DNA of 64,000 bases from Hydrogenophaga sp. PBL-H3 (GTDB taxonomy: Bacteria; Pseudomonadota; Gammaproteobacteria; Burkholderiales; Burkholderiaceae_C). Location: contig NZ_CP044972.1 of NCBI RefSeq assembly GCF_010104355.1, positions 1,798,001 to 1,862,000 of the forward strand. Reading direction: 5' to 3'. A model generated the notes under the pieces. The model worked only from the letters and a program-made list of their open reading frames with translations. It was not told where the DNA came from and did not search any database. Positions within the stretch are counted from its first letter, which is position 1; each line of letters starts with the position of its first letter. Shown here one piece after another: positions 35,345 through 46,080 of the stretch. Position numbers and translations under genes: made by a program.

Positions 35345-38300
35345 ATGCACCGACTGCCAGAGGTCGGACAGCTTGCAGTGGTGCGCAAGCGTCCATTTGT
35401 CGTAACTGAGATTGTTCCGTCGGCGCCGGGCCTGGGCAGCATCGGTTCTGAGCCCAACCATCTAATCAAACTCTCCTCTGTCGAAGATGATGGCCTCGGC
35501 GAGGAGCTTCAGATCATCTGGGAACTGGAGCCGGGCACCTCGGTGTACGAAAAATCCAATCTGCCCGATCCGGACTCGTTCGACCACCCCAAACGCTTGC
35601 AAGCATTTCTCGACGCCGTCCGTTGGGGGGCCGTCTCCCAGGCCGACGACAAGGCTCTCCAGTCGCCTTTCCGCAGCGGCATCGAGATTGATGAGTACCA
35701 GCTTGATCCGGTGGTGCGGGCGCTGTCCATGCCGCGGGTCAATTTGCTCATCGCTGATGACGTGGGACTTGGTAAGACCGTTGAAGCCGGTCTGGTCATC
35801 CAGGAAATGATTCTTCGGCACCGGGTTCGCTCGGTGCTGATCGCCTGTCCATCGTCGCTTCAGATGCAATGGAAGGAGGAGATGCGCGACAAGTTCGGCT
35901 TGGAGTTCCGCATCGTCGACAGCGAGTCGGTCAGCCAGTTGCGCCGCAAGCGAGGCATCCACGTCAACCCGTGGAACCACTTCCCCCGCTTGATCACCTC
36001 GGTCGATTACCTCAAGCGTGAGCGGCAGTTGCGCAGCTTCCGGGAAACGCTGCCCTCGGGTGATCAGCCTACATTCCCGCGGGCCTATGACCTGATGATC
36101 GTCGACGAGGCTCACAACGTGGCGCCTTCGGGCCGCGGCAAGTACGCGACAGACTCGATGCGCACCCTAGCCATCCGATCTTTGGTGCCGCACTTCGAGC
36201 ACAAGCTGTTTCTATCCGCCACACCGCACAACGGTTACCGGGAAAGCTTCGCCGCGCTGCTGGAGTTGCTGGACAACCAACGCTTCGCTCGCGCCGTCAC
36301 GCCCAACCGCGCGCAGCTGGACGCCGTCATGGTGCGACGCATGAAGTCCGAGCTCAAGCTGCGCTGGGACGGCAGCCGGCGCTTTGCCGAGCGCATGGTT
36401 AAGCACCTGGAGGTGCCCTACACAGACGAGGAACGCGAGGCCCACCGCGCCCTGCGTGAATATTCCGAGCTTCGCCTTAAGCAAGCGACCTCTGACGGCG
36501 AGCGCATGGCTGCCGAGTTCGTGCTAAAGCTGCTGAAGAAGCGCCTGTTCTCGTCGCCGGCAGCCTTCGGTCTCACCCTCGAAAAACACATCGGCACGGT
36601 CGGCAGGAGCAAAGCCTCCAAGGCGACCACTCGCGACATCGAGGACTACTCCGATGATTTCGCTGATGACGAAGCGTATGAGGCCGAGACCAGCGAACTG
36701 GTCAGCGCGGTCAGCCAGGGGCTTTCGCCGACCTCAGCTGCAGAGAAAGCCTTGCTGCGTCGTCTCAGCGAGTTTGCCGCCAAAGCTAGCCAGCGCCCCG
36801 ATTGCAAGGCGCAGGCCTTGATCGACTGGCTTAAGGCCACCTTGCGGCCGGGCGGCAAATGGAACGACGAGCGCGTCATCATCTTCACCGAGTACCGCGC
36901 CACCCAGAAATGGCTGTTCGACCTGCTCGCTCGCGAAGAATTTGCCCAGGACGGCCGCCTAGAGATGATCTACGGCGGTATGCCGAATGAGCATCGTGAG
37001 CCGATCAAGGCGGCATTCCAGACCCATCCGAAGGACTCGGCGGTGCGCATTCTGCTCGCCACCGACGCTGCCTCCGAAGGTGTCAACCTGCAGAACTACT
37101 GCTCCAAGCTGATCCACTTCGAGATCCCCTGGAACCCCAACCGCATGGAGCAGCGAAACGGCCGCGTCGACCGCCACGGCCAGAAGGCCAACGAGGTGCA
37201 CATCCACCACTTCGTGGGACGCGGGTTTGACAGGGCCAGCACCACCGGCAAGGTAGGCGAATTGGAAGGAGACCTTGAGTTCCTGATGCGCGCCGCACTC
37301 AAGGTCGAGACCATCCGCGAAGACCTAGGCAAGGTCGGCCCCGTCATTGCCCTGCAGGTGGAAGAGGCCATGCTGGGCAAACGCAGCCGCCTGGACACCA
37401 ACCGAGCCGAGCAAGACGCCGAGCCGGTGCGCCGCATGCTCAAGTTCGATCGCAAGCTGCGTGAACAATTGGAACGGCTCGCTTCCCAGCTGAATGACAC
37501 CAAACACGAGTTGAACCTCACGCCCGAACACATCGAGAACGTTGTGCGCGTCGGCCTGGATCTCGCAGGCCAGCCAGGGTTGATTCCGGTGGAAGTGGAT
37601 GGCATCTGGCCTGACCCCGCCGGCATACGCAAGACCTGCCCGGTGTTCCGCCTACCGGCGCTCACCAACAGCTGGGCGCAGTGCGCGGATGGCCTGGCCC
37701 ACCCGCACAGTAAGATGCTGCGCCCCATCGTCTTTGATGCCGCCCTAGCCACGGGTCGTGATGGCGTGGTGCTCGCCCACCTAAATCACCGTCTGGTGCA
37801 GATGTGCCTGCGGCTTTTGCGCGCAGAGATCTGGTCGCTGGGCAGCCAGTCCAAGCACCTGTCGCGCGTGTCGGCCTGCGTGGTGGACGATTCGGCACTC
37901 AGCCACCCGGTGGTCATCGCGCATGGACGCATCGTGGTGTTGGGGGGTGACAACCACCGGCTTCACGAAGAGGTCATTACCGCGGGCGGCGCCCTGGTCG
38001 AAGGGCGCTTCAACCGGCTGAATGTCAGCGAAACCAAGGCGGCATTGGCTGCCATTACCGACATACCTGCTCCTGCCAGCATTGAGGCAAGGTTCCAGGA
38101 CCTGTGGCCCAAGCAGCGTGACGCATTGTTGAGTGCGCTGGAAGCGCGTCGCGTCGAGCGCACTAAGAACCTGGAAAAGAACCTCGACGAACTGGCCGAG
38201 AAAGAAGTGAACAAGATTGCTGCCGTCATGACCGAACTGAAACGCAGCATCCAGCTTGAGCTGACGGACAAAGACAACCCCCAACTCTTGCTCGACCTGG

Positions 38301-38506
38301 GTGGTGACGAACCCGGCCGCCACCAGCGCGAACGCGACCTGGATGCGCTGCGCCGGCGCTTCAACGAGATCCCTGACGAGATCGCGCGTGAGTCCGAGCA
38401 CATCCGATCCCGCTTTGCGAACCCCAGCGCCCGCCTGTTCCCGGTGGCCGTGACCTGGCTGATCCCACGGCGCGCCGTGCATGCGGTGACCGGGGGCAAG
38501 GCATGA
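35345..38506 (+). CDS. drmD: DISARM SNF2-like helicase DrmD
   Basis: A 1053-residue SWI2/SNF2-type ATPase, the class 1-specific DISARM component. Walker A is DDVGLGKTVEAG (about residues 136-147), the DEAH box is IVDEAHNVAP (about 250-259), motif III is LFLSATPHNGY, and motif VI is QRNGRVDRHGQ (about 601-611). Long C-terminal helical regions follow. The ATG at 35345 (MHRLPEVGQLAVVRKR) gives the conserved start; a GTG 15 codons upstream is possible. It overlaps drmMI by four bases (ATGA). In DISARM it is thought to cooperate with DrmA/DrmB in handling invading DNA. Confidence 0.92.
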   Translation: MHRLPEVGQLAVVRKRPFVVTEIVPSAPGLGSIGSEPNHLIKLSSVEDDGLGEELQIIWELEPGTSVYEKSNLPDPDSFDHPKRLQAFLDAVRWGAVSQADDKALQSPFRSGIEIDEYQLDPVVRALSMPRVNLLIADDVGLGKTVEAGLVIQEMILRHRVRSVLIACPSSLQMQWKEEMRDKFGLEFRIVDSESVSQLRRKRGIHVNPWNHFPRLITSVDYLKRERQLRSFRETLPSGDQPTFPRAYDLMIVDEAHNVAPSGRGKYATDSMRTLAIRSLVPHFEHKLFLSATPHNGYRESFAALLELLDNQRFARAVTPNRAQLDAVMVRRMKSELKLRWDGSRRFAERMVKHLEVPYTDEEREAHRALREYSELRLKQATSDGERMAAEFVLKLLKKRLFSSPAAFGLTLEKHIGTVGRSKASKATTRDIEDYSDDFADDEAYEAETSELVSAVSQGLSPTSAAEKALLRRLSEFAAKASQRPDCKAQALIDWLKATLRPGGKWNDERVIIFTEYRATQKWLFDLLAREEFAQDGRLEMIYGGMPNEHREPIKAAFQTHPKDSAVRILLATDAASEGVNLQNYCSKLIHFEIPWNPNRMEQRNGRVDRHGQKANEVHIHHFVGRGFDRASTTGKVGELEGDLEFLMRAALKVETIREDLGKVGPVIALQVEEAMLGKRSRLDTNRAEQDAEPVRRMLKFDRKLREQLERLASQLNDTKHELNLTPEHIENVVRVGLDLAGQPGLIPVEVDGIWPDPAGIRKTCPVFRLPALTNSWAQCADGLAHPHSKMLRPIVFDAALATGRDGVVLAHLNHRLVQMCLRLLRAEIWSLGSQSKHLSRVSACVVDDSALSHPVVIAHGRIVVLGGDNHRLHEEVITAGGALVEGRFNRLNVSETKAALAAITDIPAPASIEARFQDLWPKQRDALLSALEARRVERTKNLEKNLDELAEKEVNKIAAVMTELKRSIQLELTDKDNPQLLLDLGGDEPGRHQRERDLDALRRRFNEIPDEIARESEHIRSRFANPSARLFPVAVTWLIPRRAVHAVTGGKA

Positions 38507-41500
38507 GCCCGCCCAGCGTTTCCCGCCAGCACGCCGACTGGCTCTCGCTCGTCGAGGTTTCCGGCCCGTTCGTTTCGCTGCCCGTGTTGATGCGCGCCTT
38601 CCCGCAGGGCTTGGACGCGCGTGATCCGGTTCAGGCCAAGGCGTTGCGCGAAGCCTTCGAGGACTGGCAGGACAACCCGGCAGCCGCTGGTAAACAGCGC
38701 GCTTGGTTGTTGCACGTCCTAGCTGCGCTGTTGGGCTACCCCAGCCACCAGGTCGTCGAAGGTCAGGCACTGCCCGCAGGGCTGGAAGCGCGCATGCCCG
38801 AGATGGGCGAGACCCTGCGGCCCGACCTGGCACTCGTTGGCCCCGCCGGCACCGACAGCGCGGGTCAGACGCAGCTTTTGATCGCCACATATCCAGCCGA
38901 ACAGGCGCTCGACAAGCCCGTCACCGGTCGGCACTGGAAGGCCACGCCCGGCACCCGCATGATGGAGCTGCTGCACGGCGCAGGCGTGTCGCTGGGCCTG
39001 GTCACCAATGGCGAACAGTGGATGCTGGTCTACGCTCCCCGCGGGGAAGTCACCGGCTACGCGTCCTGGTATACGTCGTTGTGGCTGGACGAGCCGATCA
39101 CGCTGCGCGCCTTCCACTCGTTGTTGGGCGTCCGCCGCTTTTTCGGCGTTGCTGCAGACGGAACGCTGCAGGCATTGCTGAGGGAAAGCGCCAGCGACCA
39201 GCAGGAGGTCACCGACCAGCTCGGCTACCAGGTGCGTGAAGCCGTTGAAGTGTTAGTGCAGTCCTTCGACGCGCTGGACAAGGAAAGCAATCGCACGCTG
39301 TTGAAGGGTGTCAGCCCCGCGGCCCAGTACGACGCCGCACTCACCGTGATGATGCGGCTGGTGTTCCTGTTTTCGGCAGAAGAGCGGGGCCTCCTGCACT
39401 TGGGGAAGCCTCTCTACGACGACAACTATGCCGTATCCACTCTGCAGGAGCAGCTACAGGAGGTCGCCGACCAACATGGCGAAGAGGTGCTGGAGCGCCG
39501 TTCTGACGCCTGGGCGCGTCTGCTGGCCAGCTTTCGGGCCGTGCACGCCGGCACCCGGCATCAGGACTTGCTGATGCAAGCCTACGGCGGTTCACTGTTC
39601 GACCCCGATCGCTATGCCTTCCTCGAAGGCCGCGCCGCGGGCAGCAATTGGCGCAACACGGCGGCCGATCCGCTGGCGGTCAACAACCGGGTAGTGCTCC
39701 ACCTGCTCAACTCCTTGCAGCGCCTGCGCATCAGGGGCGGGGCCGGCGGCACTACCGAAACACGGCGTGTCTCGTTCCGCGCCCTCGGCGTCGAGCAGAT
39801 TGGCCATGTCTACGAGGGCCTGCTCGACCACACCGCGGTGCGCGCCACCGAGCCCGTACTGGGCCTTAAGGGCACGCGCAGAAAAGAGCCTGAGATTGCG
39901 CTGGCCAAGCTGGAGTTGTTGTTGGCGCAGGGGCAGGACAAGCTGATCGACTTCCTCAAGGAAGAGACCGGTCGTTCAGCTCCTGCCATCCGGCGAACGC
40001 TGAACGAAGGTGGCATGCTGGACGCGCACCGGCTGCTCCTGGCCTGCAACCAGGATGAAAGCCTGCAGACCCGACTTCGCCCCTTCGCGGGGCTGATCCG
40101 AAGTGATTCGTTCGAGCAGCCTCTGGTCGTGCTCACCGGGAGCGTATTCGTCACAGCCGGCTCCACCCGGCGCAGCACCGGCGCGCACTACACGCCACCG
40201 TCGCTGACCGAGCCCATCGTGCAGCACACGCTGGAACCCTTGGTCTACCTCGGCCCCGCTGAAGGTCTTCCGCGGGACGCATGGAAGCTTAAGTCTCCGA
40301 AGGAAATCCTATCGCTCAAGGTGTGCGACATGGCCATGGGCTCCGGCGCCTTCCTTGTTCAAGTCTGCCGATATTTGGCCGAACGCTTGACCGAAGCCTG
40401 GGAGAACGAGGAAAGCCGCCACCCAGGTGAAGTGCTGATCACGCCCGATGGCGTGTTTTCCGCGGGAAACCCGAGTGAGCGCCTGGTGCCCGCGGACAGT
40501 AATGAGCGCATCGCGATTGCGCGCCGCGTGGTGGCTGACCGCTGTCTTTACGGGGTTGACATCAACCCTATGGCGGTAGAAATGGCGAAGTTGTCGCTGT
40601 GGCTTATAACGGTGGACTCCAACCGACCGTTCACGTTCCTCGACCACGCGCTCAAGTGTGGCGACTCGTTACTCGGCATTACCTCGTTGGAGCAACTAGA
40701 GAACTTCAGCATGCGACCAGGGGGTGGCAGGCAACATGCGTTTGGCACGCTCAATTTGCAGCGACATATTGAAGAGGCGCAAAAGAAGCGCGAGGAACTG
40801 GAGTCGATGCCATCTGACACCCCAGAACAAATTTCGGTGAAGGCATCGTTGTATGCCGAAGCTGGAGAAGCTGTGGCTAAACTCAATTCAGTAGCAGATG
40901 TGCTAATTGCGGTCGAAATGAAGGAGCTGAAGGGTCGAGCATACGACACAGAGCGTGAAGCGTCAGTCGATCATATGATGATTCGTTGGGTGAGGGGAGT
41001 TAGTGATCTGAAAGATTTTGCCAAGGAACTGATCCATTATCAAGTCTTTCATTGGGCATTAGAGTTTCCAGAAGTTTTACGCAATGGTGGATTCGACGCT
41101 TTTGTTGGTAATCCACCTTTTATGGGCGGAAAAAAGATTACTGCCGCAACCGGCACCGATTATAGGAATTACTGCGTCACTCATCTTGCTAAGGGTGTCA
41201 AAGGCAATGCAGATTTGTGTGCCTACTTTTTTCTTCGCGCATCAAGCCTCTGCAAAAAATCAGGTCTATTGGGTCTAGTAGCAACAAATACTATTGGCCA
41301 AGGGGAGACGCGCGAGGTAGCGTTAGATCAACTCGTCGTCGACAGTTCGATCATAAGGGCAGTATCAAGTACCCCCTGGCCAGGAGCTGCAAATCTTGAA
41401 GTCGCCTATGTATGGGCTTTTAAAGGCTTGTGGAGCGGTGACATTTATCTCGATGGAATTGTTGTTCCGGAAGTCGGTAGCGACTTAATGGAAGTTTCTA

Positions 41501-42525
41501 AAATTCGGGGTAAGCCTTATGTCCTGTCTTCCAATTCGATGCTTGGTTTTCAAGGGACAATTGTGTTGGGCTTGGGGTTTGTGTTGCAGCCCGAAGAAGG
41601 AAGACTTCTCATTCAGCGCGCGCCCAGAAGTAGGGATATTCTGTTTCCATATATTAACGGCGAAGACCTTTTGGATCGCTTTGATCAAACTGCCAGTCGA
41701 TGGGTGATCAACTTTGGCGACAGGTCTTTAGACGAGGCAGCAAAATACGCGGAATGTATGAGTATCGTAGTCGCCAATGTTAAGCCCGAGCGCGATATTC
41801 TCAAGGATAAAGGGTATCGCGAAAAATGGTGGCAATTTGGACGCAGGGCTGTTGATTTGTATCAGTCAATATCGGGGTTGCATCGCGTAATAGCAATGTG
41901 TAAAGTCGCGAAGCACTGCTGCATGGTCTTTGTTGATCCTTCTCAAGTTTTTTCTAATCGACTAACAGTATTCGCGATGCACTCTGGAGGGCATCTAGCA
42001 TTGTTGCAGAGTACGTTGCATGAAGTTTGGGCCAGAAAATATAGTGCCACTTTAGAAACCCGACTAAGCTACACACCTACTGATTGTTTTGAAACATTTC
42101 CATTTCCCGAGTTGAGTCAGCAATTGAACAGAATAGGTGATGAATATAGTGAGGCTCGACAATCAATAATGATTAATCGAGGTGAGGGATTAACGCAGAC
42201 TTATAACCGATTTCATGATCCCGACGAGCGCTCGTCGGATATAGCAGAATTACGTCGCTTGCACACGGATATGGATCAAGCGATTTCCGCTGCATACGGA
42301 TGGGTGGGCTTGGATCTCGGCCACGCTTTCCAAAAATCCAAGCAGGGTATCCGTTTCACAATTTCCGAGACCGCGCACCATGAAGTTCTCGATCGTCTGT
42401 TGGCCCTAAACCATCAGCGCCACGCCGAAGAGGAAGCCAAGAATGCCGTACTACCTGCCGCGAGATCTGCGAAGGGAGGTCGCAAGCAGGATGACAACCG
42501 CGGCCAAATCGAGATGAACTTGTGA
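38503..42525 (+). CDS. drmMI: DISARM adenine-specific DNA methyltransferase DrmMI
   Basis: A 1340-residue PglX/Eco57I-like N6-adenine methyltransferase. The SAM-binding motif I region reads MAMGSGAFLVQVCRYLAERL (about residues 608-627), and the catalytic motif IV is NPPFMGGKKI (about 869-878). Methylation marks host DNA as self. GC content drops sharply in the last third: the 60 bases at 41221-41280 hold 26 G+C against 40 of 60 at 39301-39360. The drop coincides with the expected target-recognition domain, as if that domain was exchanged. It ends 13 bp before drmA. Confidence 0.92.
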   Translation: MSPPSVSRQHADWLSLVEVSGPFVSLPVLMRAFPQGLDARDPVQAKALREAFEDWQDNPAAAGKQRAWLLHVLAALLGYPSHQVVEGQALPAGLEARMPEMGETLRPDLALVGPAGTDSAGQTQLLIATYPAEQALDKPVTGRHWKATPGTRMMELLHGAGVSLGLVTNGEQWMLVYAPRGEVTGYASWYTSLWLDEPITLRAFHSLLGVRRFFGVAADGTLQALLRESASDQQEVTDQLGYQVREAVEVLVQSFDALDKESNRTLLKGVSPAAQYDAALTVMMRLVFLFSAEERGLLHLGKPLYDDNYAVSTLQEQLQEVADQHGEEVLERRSDAWARLLASFRAVHAGTRHQDLLMQAYGGSLFDPDRYAFLEGRAAGSNWRNTAADPLAVNNRVVLHLLNSLQRLRIRGGAGGTTETRRVSFRALGVEQIGHVYEGLLDHTAVRATEPVLGLKGTRRKEPEIALAKLELLLAQGQDKLIDFLKEETGRSAPAIRRTLNEGGMLDAHRLLLACNQDESLQTRLRPFAGLIRSDSFEQPLVVLTGSVFVTAGSTRRSTGAHYTPPSLTEPIVQHTLEPLVYLGPAEGLPRDAWKLKSPKEILSLKVCDMAMGSGAFLVQVCRYLAERLTEAWENEESRHPGEVLITPDGVFSAGNPSERLVPADSNERIAIARRVVADRCLYGVDINPMAVEMAKLSLWLITVDSNRPFTFLDHALKCGDSLLGITSLEQLENFSMRPGGGRQHAFGTLNLQRHIEEAQKKREELESMPSDTPEQISVKASLYAEAGEAVAKLNSVADVLIAVEMKELKGRAYDTEREASVDHMMIRWVRGVSDLKDFAKELIHYQVFHWALEFPEVLRNGGFDAFVGNPPFMGGKKITAATGTDYRNYCVTHLAKGVKGNADLCAYFFLRASSLCKKSGLLGLVATNTIGQGETREVALDQLVVDSSIIRAVSSTPWPGAANLEVAYVWAFKGLWSGDIYLDGIVVPEVGSDLMEVSKIRGKPYVLSSNSMLGFQGTIVLGLGFVLQPEEGRLLIQRAPRSRDILFPYINGEDLLDRFDQTASRWVINFGDRSLDEAAKYAECMSIVVANVKPERDILKDKGYREKWWQFGRRAVDLYQSISGLHRVIAMCKVAKHCCMVFVDPSQVFSNRLTVFAMHSGGHLALLQSTLHEVWARKYSATLETRLSYTPTDCFETFPFPELSQQLNRIGDEYSEARQSIMINRGEGLTQTYNRFHDPDERSSDIAELRRLHTDMDQAISAAYGWVGLDLGHAFQKSKQGIRFTISETAHHEVLDRLLALNHQRHAEEEAKNAVLPAARSAKGGRKQDDNRGQIEMNL

Positions 42526-42538
42526 TTGGAGATCATCC

Positions 42539-45500
42539 GTGACCGTGCCGACACCACCTGTATCGAAGCCGATTGCTCTGTCTACATTGACGCCACACAC
42601 TCCTTCTTCAATCCGAGACGAGCTGACAGAGATGGTGGTCCGCGACCTCATCGGCCCTGCAGGCGGCCAAGACGAGGAATTGGACCAACACGAAGACCAT
42701 ACCTACCAGCGGTACCTCGTGGGCATGCTCGCCCCGAAGGGTAGCGAGGTCTCGGGAGGCGAACTCGACGAGTTGGCAACGGGCGATGGCGATGAGGGTG
42801 AAGAAGGCGCGCCAGAGTCGGGGGTGCCAGCGGGCGGCACCTACTTCCCGTCATCAATGGGTCTGAGTTTTGTCGTCGCCTCCGAGATAAATGAAATCGT
42901 CGTCGAGGCCGACTGGGGCCAATACCTCAGGGTCAAGAGCGCCAGGCAGGTCAAGAAGGATGGCAGCCCTGCGAACGTTTGGAAACGATCGCCGATCGTC
43001 GCGCCCGCCATGGTATTGCCACTGACGGATACCACGATGGCACCAGTGCAGTTGCATCCAGATCACCCGGATGTGCTGCTGCAGGGCCGCATCCGGTCGA
43101 CCTCAGACGGCTGGGTGGTGACGCTGTTCATGGTCAACCAGCAGGAAGAGCGCAAAGGGCGGGGCGAGCCGCGCGATGAGGTCTGGGTGTTCCAGCCCAA
43201 GCTGCGCGTTCATGCCAGCAAACTAGGGCAGCCGGTCTTCGTTCAGCGCAAGAGCGCCAAATCGGACCTGTCCAAGATGGACGCCTTGACCCGCGAGGAG
43301 ACCGAGACGCTCGAGATGCTCTACCGCCACCAGCGCGAGTTCGCGGTCGGACATGGCATCTCGGTCCACTCTACGCTGACCGAACCGCTGGCGGAACGCG
43401 CCACCATGGTCGAAACCGAATGGGTTCCCAAGTTCGATGTGCCGCAGCAGACGCCGCGATCGGCCGCCGACGATGAGAACCTAACCGGCCTGACGATGGA
43501 CATGAAGGCGCTGGCGGAATTGCCCACCGCTGGCCTGATAGCTAGCCTTCGGCACATAGAAACGGCCTACCGTATTTGGATCAAGGCCGAAGAGGCCAAG
43601 CTGACGATGCAGGTGGAAGCGCTTGCCGGCCATGAGGATGCTGCCCGGCGCGCCATCAAGAACTGTAGACGGGCCTTGGAGCGCATCAAGGCCGGCATCA
43701 GCCTGATCGAGACTAATCCACTGGCCGAAGAGGCGTTTCGATTCGCCAACAGGGCGATGTGGAAGCAGCGGATCCACTCGACCTTCTCGCGCAAGGTGCG
43801 CAAGAAGGCGACGACTATTGAGGCTGGCGTAGACACAGAGGACTCGGCCAGGAATCGCAGCTGGCGTCTGTTCCAGGTGGCGTTTGTGTTGATCAACCTG
43901 CCCAGCCTGACCGACTTGCATCATCCGGACCGCAGTCATGAGACGGACGCGGTGGCCGACCTGCTGTGGTTCGCAACCGGCGGCGGTAAGACCGAAGCGT
44001 ATTTGGGTCTGACGGCCTACACGCTGGCGCTTCGACGCCTGCAAGGAGTGGTGGAGGGGCGCCGCGGTGACCACGGCGTTGCGGTGCTGATGCGCTACAC
44101 GCTGCGTCTGTTGACTCTGCAGCAGTTCCAGCGCGCAACGGCCCTGATCTGCGCTTGCGAAACCATCCGGCGAGCCGACACTGCCAAGTGGGGCGAGACG
44201 CCGTTCCGGCTGGGCCTGTGGGTGGGTGGCAAGACAACACCCAACAAGCTGGCCGGTGCCGCCAACGCACTGCGGCAGAAAAGCATGGGTGGCAAGCCGT
44301 CTGGCACTGGCACACCGCTGCAGATCACAACATGTCCATGGTGCGGGAGCGAGATCCGGGAGCAGCACCTTCGCGTGTATGAAGCGCCCTCAGACATCGG
44401 CCGCTGTGTCACCTATTGCGGCGACAGTCTCGGCCGATGCGAGTTCACCGAGCGGAATTCTCCCAAGGAGGGCTTGCCGGTGATGGTGGTGGACGAGGAG
44501 ATCTACCGGCGCCCGCCGTCGCTGTTGATCGCCACGGTCGACAAGTTCGCGCAAATGCCATGGAACGGGCAGACGCAGATGCTCTTCGGCAAGGTCAACG
44601 AGGTCTGCGACCGTCACGGCTTTCTGTCGCCTGAGGTGGACGATGGGTCGTTCCATCCCGCGCGTAACGGACTGCCATCGGTCAAGAACCGGCCGCACAG
44701 TCCCTTGCGTCCGCCCGACTTGATCATCCAGGACGAGCTGCACCTTATCAGCGGCCCGTTGGGGTCCATGGTGGGGTTGTACGAGGCCGCGGTGGACGAG
44801 CTTTGCTCCTGGGAGGTGGACGGCAAGAAGGTTCGGCCAAAGGTGGTCGCTTCCACCGCGACGATCCGTCGCGCGCCCGACCAAGTGCAGAAACTCTTCG
44901 TTCGTAGGTTGGAGGTCTTCCCGCCCCAGGGCACCAGCATCCGCGACAGCTTCTTTGCTCTTCAGCGTCCGACCGGCGCCGAGTACCCAGGGCGTCGCTA
45001 CCTCGGGGTGAGTGCCTTCGGGCGCCGGTACCCCGTGGCGATGATCCGCAGCTACGTGGCCCACATGGGCGCGGCGCAGGCGCTCTATGAAAAGTACGAC
45101 AGCCTGGCCGACCCTTGGATGACGCTGGCGGGCTACTTCAACTCGATCCGCGAGCTGGCCGGTACCCGGCGCCTGGTGGAGGACGACATCCGTGCGCGAT
45201 TGCGGGATGCCGATCAGCGTGGTCTGGCCAAGCGCAGGGTGCGTGCGTTGGAGGAGATGACATCGCGCAAGTCAGGAACCGATATTCCCAAGATCTTGGA
45301 GAGGCTGGAGGCGACGTTCTCTCAGGCGCTGGAGGTACAGCGGGCGGCTGAAAGGAAGGCCAACCAGCCGATGACATCGGCTGTGCCCTATGACGTGGTG
45401 CTGGCCACCAACATGATCTCTGTCGGCGTGGACATCGAGCGGTTGGGTCTGATGCTGGTGGCCGGACAACCGAAGAACACCTCGGAGTACATCCAGGCCA

Positions 45501-46069
45501 CCAGCCGCGTGGGCCGATCGAACGACGGGCCGGGCTTGGTCTGCACCGTCTTCAACTGGGCCAGGCCGCGCGACCTGTCGCATTACGAGCGCTTCGAGCA
45601 CTACCACGAGACGTTCTACAAGCATGTGGAGGCCTTGTCGGTCACACCCTTCTCGGCGCGTGCATTGGACCGCGGCCTGTCGGGCGTGATGGTGGCGCTG
45701 ATGCGGCTCTGCGATGACCATCTGAACGCCAACCTGAAGGCTGGCGAGGTGGCCGATACCGACCCGTTGTGGGCCAAGGTGTTCGACGTGCTGATCAAAC
45801 GCGCCGCCAATGCAACCCACGACCCTGCCGTGGCGGCGCGCATCAAGGACATGCTGGATCGCCGCCGCGACGAGTGGCTGAGCCGAGTGCACAACCAGAA
45901 GGACCACAAGCTGGCGTACAAATCCGAAGGCGGTGCCACAGTGGGCCTGTTGGTGGAGGCTGGCGACGCAGATTGGGAGCCGTTCACTTGCCTGAATTCG
46001 CTGAGGGATGTTGAAGGCACTGTTGATTTGGTGCTGGACCAGCGTGCTACAGGCTTGCGAGCCGACTGA
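42539..46069 (+). CDS. drmA: DISARM helicase-domain protein DrmA
   Basis: A 1176-residue superfamily 2 helicase-like protein, one of the three core DISARM genes. Walker A is ATGGGKTEAYL (about residues 479-489) and the DExH box is IIQDELHLISG (about 729-739). A CPWCGSEI Cys pair with further Cys near residues 600-640 suggests a zinc site. Motif VI is QATSRVGRSN (about 986-995). The GTG start is supported by TTGGAG eight bases upstream and the N-terminal RDELTEMVVRDLIGPAGG. With DrmB it forms the DNA-binding core complex of DISARM. Confidence 0.92.
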   Translation: MTVPTPPVSKPIALSTLTPHTPSSIRDELTEMVVRDLIGPAGGQDEELDQHEDHTYQRYLVGMLAPKGSEVSGGELDELATGDGDEGEEGAPESGVPAGGTYFPSSMGLSFVVASEINEIVVEADWGQYLRVKSARQVKKDGSPANVWKRSPIVAPAMVLPLTDTTMAPVQLHPDHPDVLLQGRIRSTSDGWVVTLFMVNQQEERKGRGEPRDEVWVFQPKLRVHASKLGQPVFVQRKSAKSDLSKMDALTREETETLEMLYRHQREFAVGHGISVHSTLTEPLAERATMVETEWVPKFDVPQQTPRSAADDENLTGLTMDMKALAELPTAGLIASLRHIETAYRIWIKAEEAKLTMQVEALAGHEDAARRAIKNCRRALERIKAGISLIETNPLAEEAFRFANRAMWKQRIHSTFSRKVRKKATTIEAGVDTEDSARNRSWRLFQVAFVLINLPSLTDLHHPDRSHETDAVADLLWFATGGGKTEAYLGLTAYTLALRRLQGVVEGRRGDHGVAVLMRYTLRLLTLQQFQRATALICACETIRRADTAKWGETPFRLGLWVGGKTTPNKLAGAANALRQKSMGGKPSGTGTPLQITTCPWCGSEIREQHLRVYEAPSDIGRCVTYCGDSLGRCEFTERNSPKEGLPVMVVDEEIYRRPPSLLIATVDKFAQMPWNGQTQMLFGKVNEVCDRHGFLSPEVDDGSFHPARNGLPSVKNRPHSPLRPPDLIIQDELHLISGPLGSMVGLYEAAVDELCSWEVDGKKVRPKVVASTATIRRAPDQVQKLFVRRLEVFPPQGTSIRDSFFALQRPTGAEYPGRRYLGVSAFGRRYPVAMIRSYVAHMGAAQALYEKYDSLADPWMTLAGYFNSIRELAGTRRLVEDDIRARLRDADQRGLAKRRVRALEEMTSRKSGTDIPKILERLEATFSQALEVQRAAERKANQPMTSAVPYDVVLATNMISVGVDIERLGLMLVAGQPKNTSEYIQATSRVGRSNDGPGLVCTVFNWARPRDLSHYERFEHYHETFYKHVEALSVTPFSARALDRGLSGVMVALMRLCDDHLNANLKAGEVADTDPLWAKVFDVLIKRAANATHDPAVAARIKDMLDRRRDEWLSRVHNQKDHKLAYKSEGGATVGLLVEAGDADWEPFTCLNSLRDVEGTVDLVLDQRATGLRAD

Positions 46070-46080
46070 GGACAACAAGA

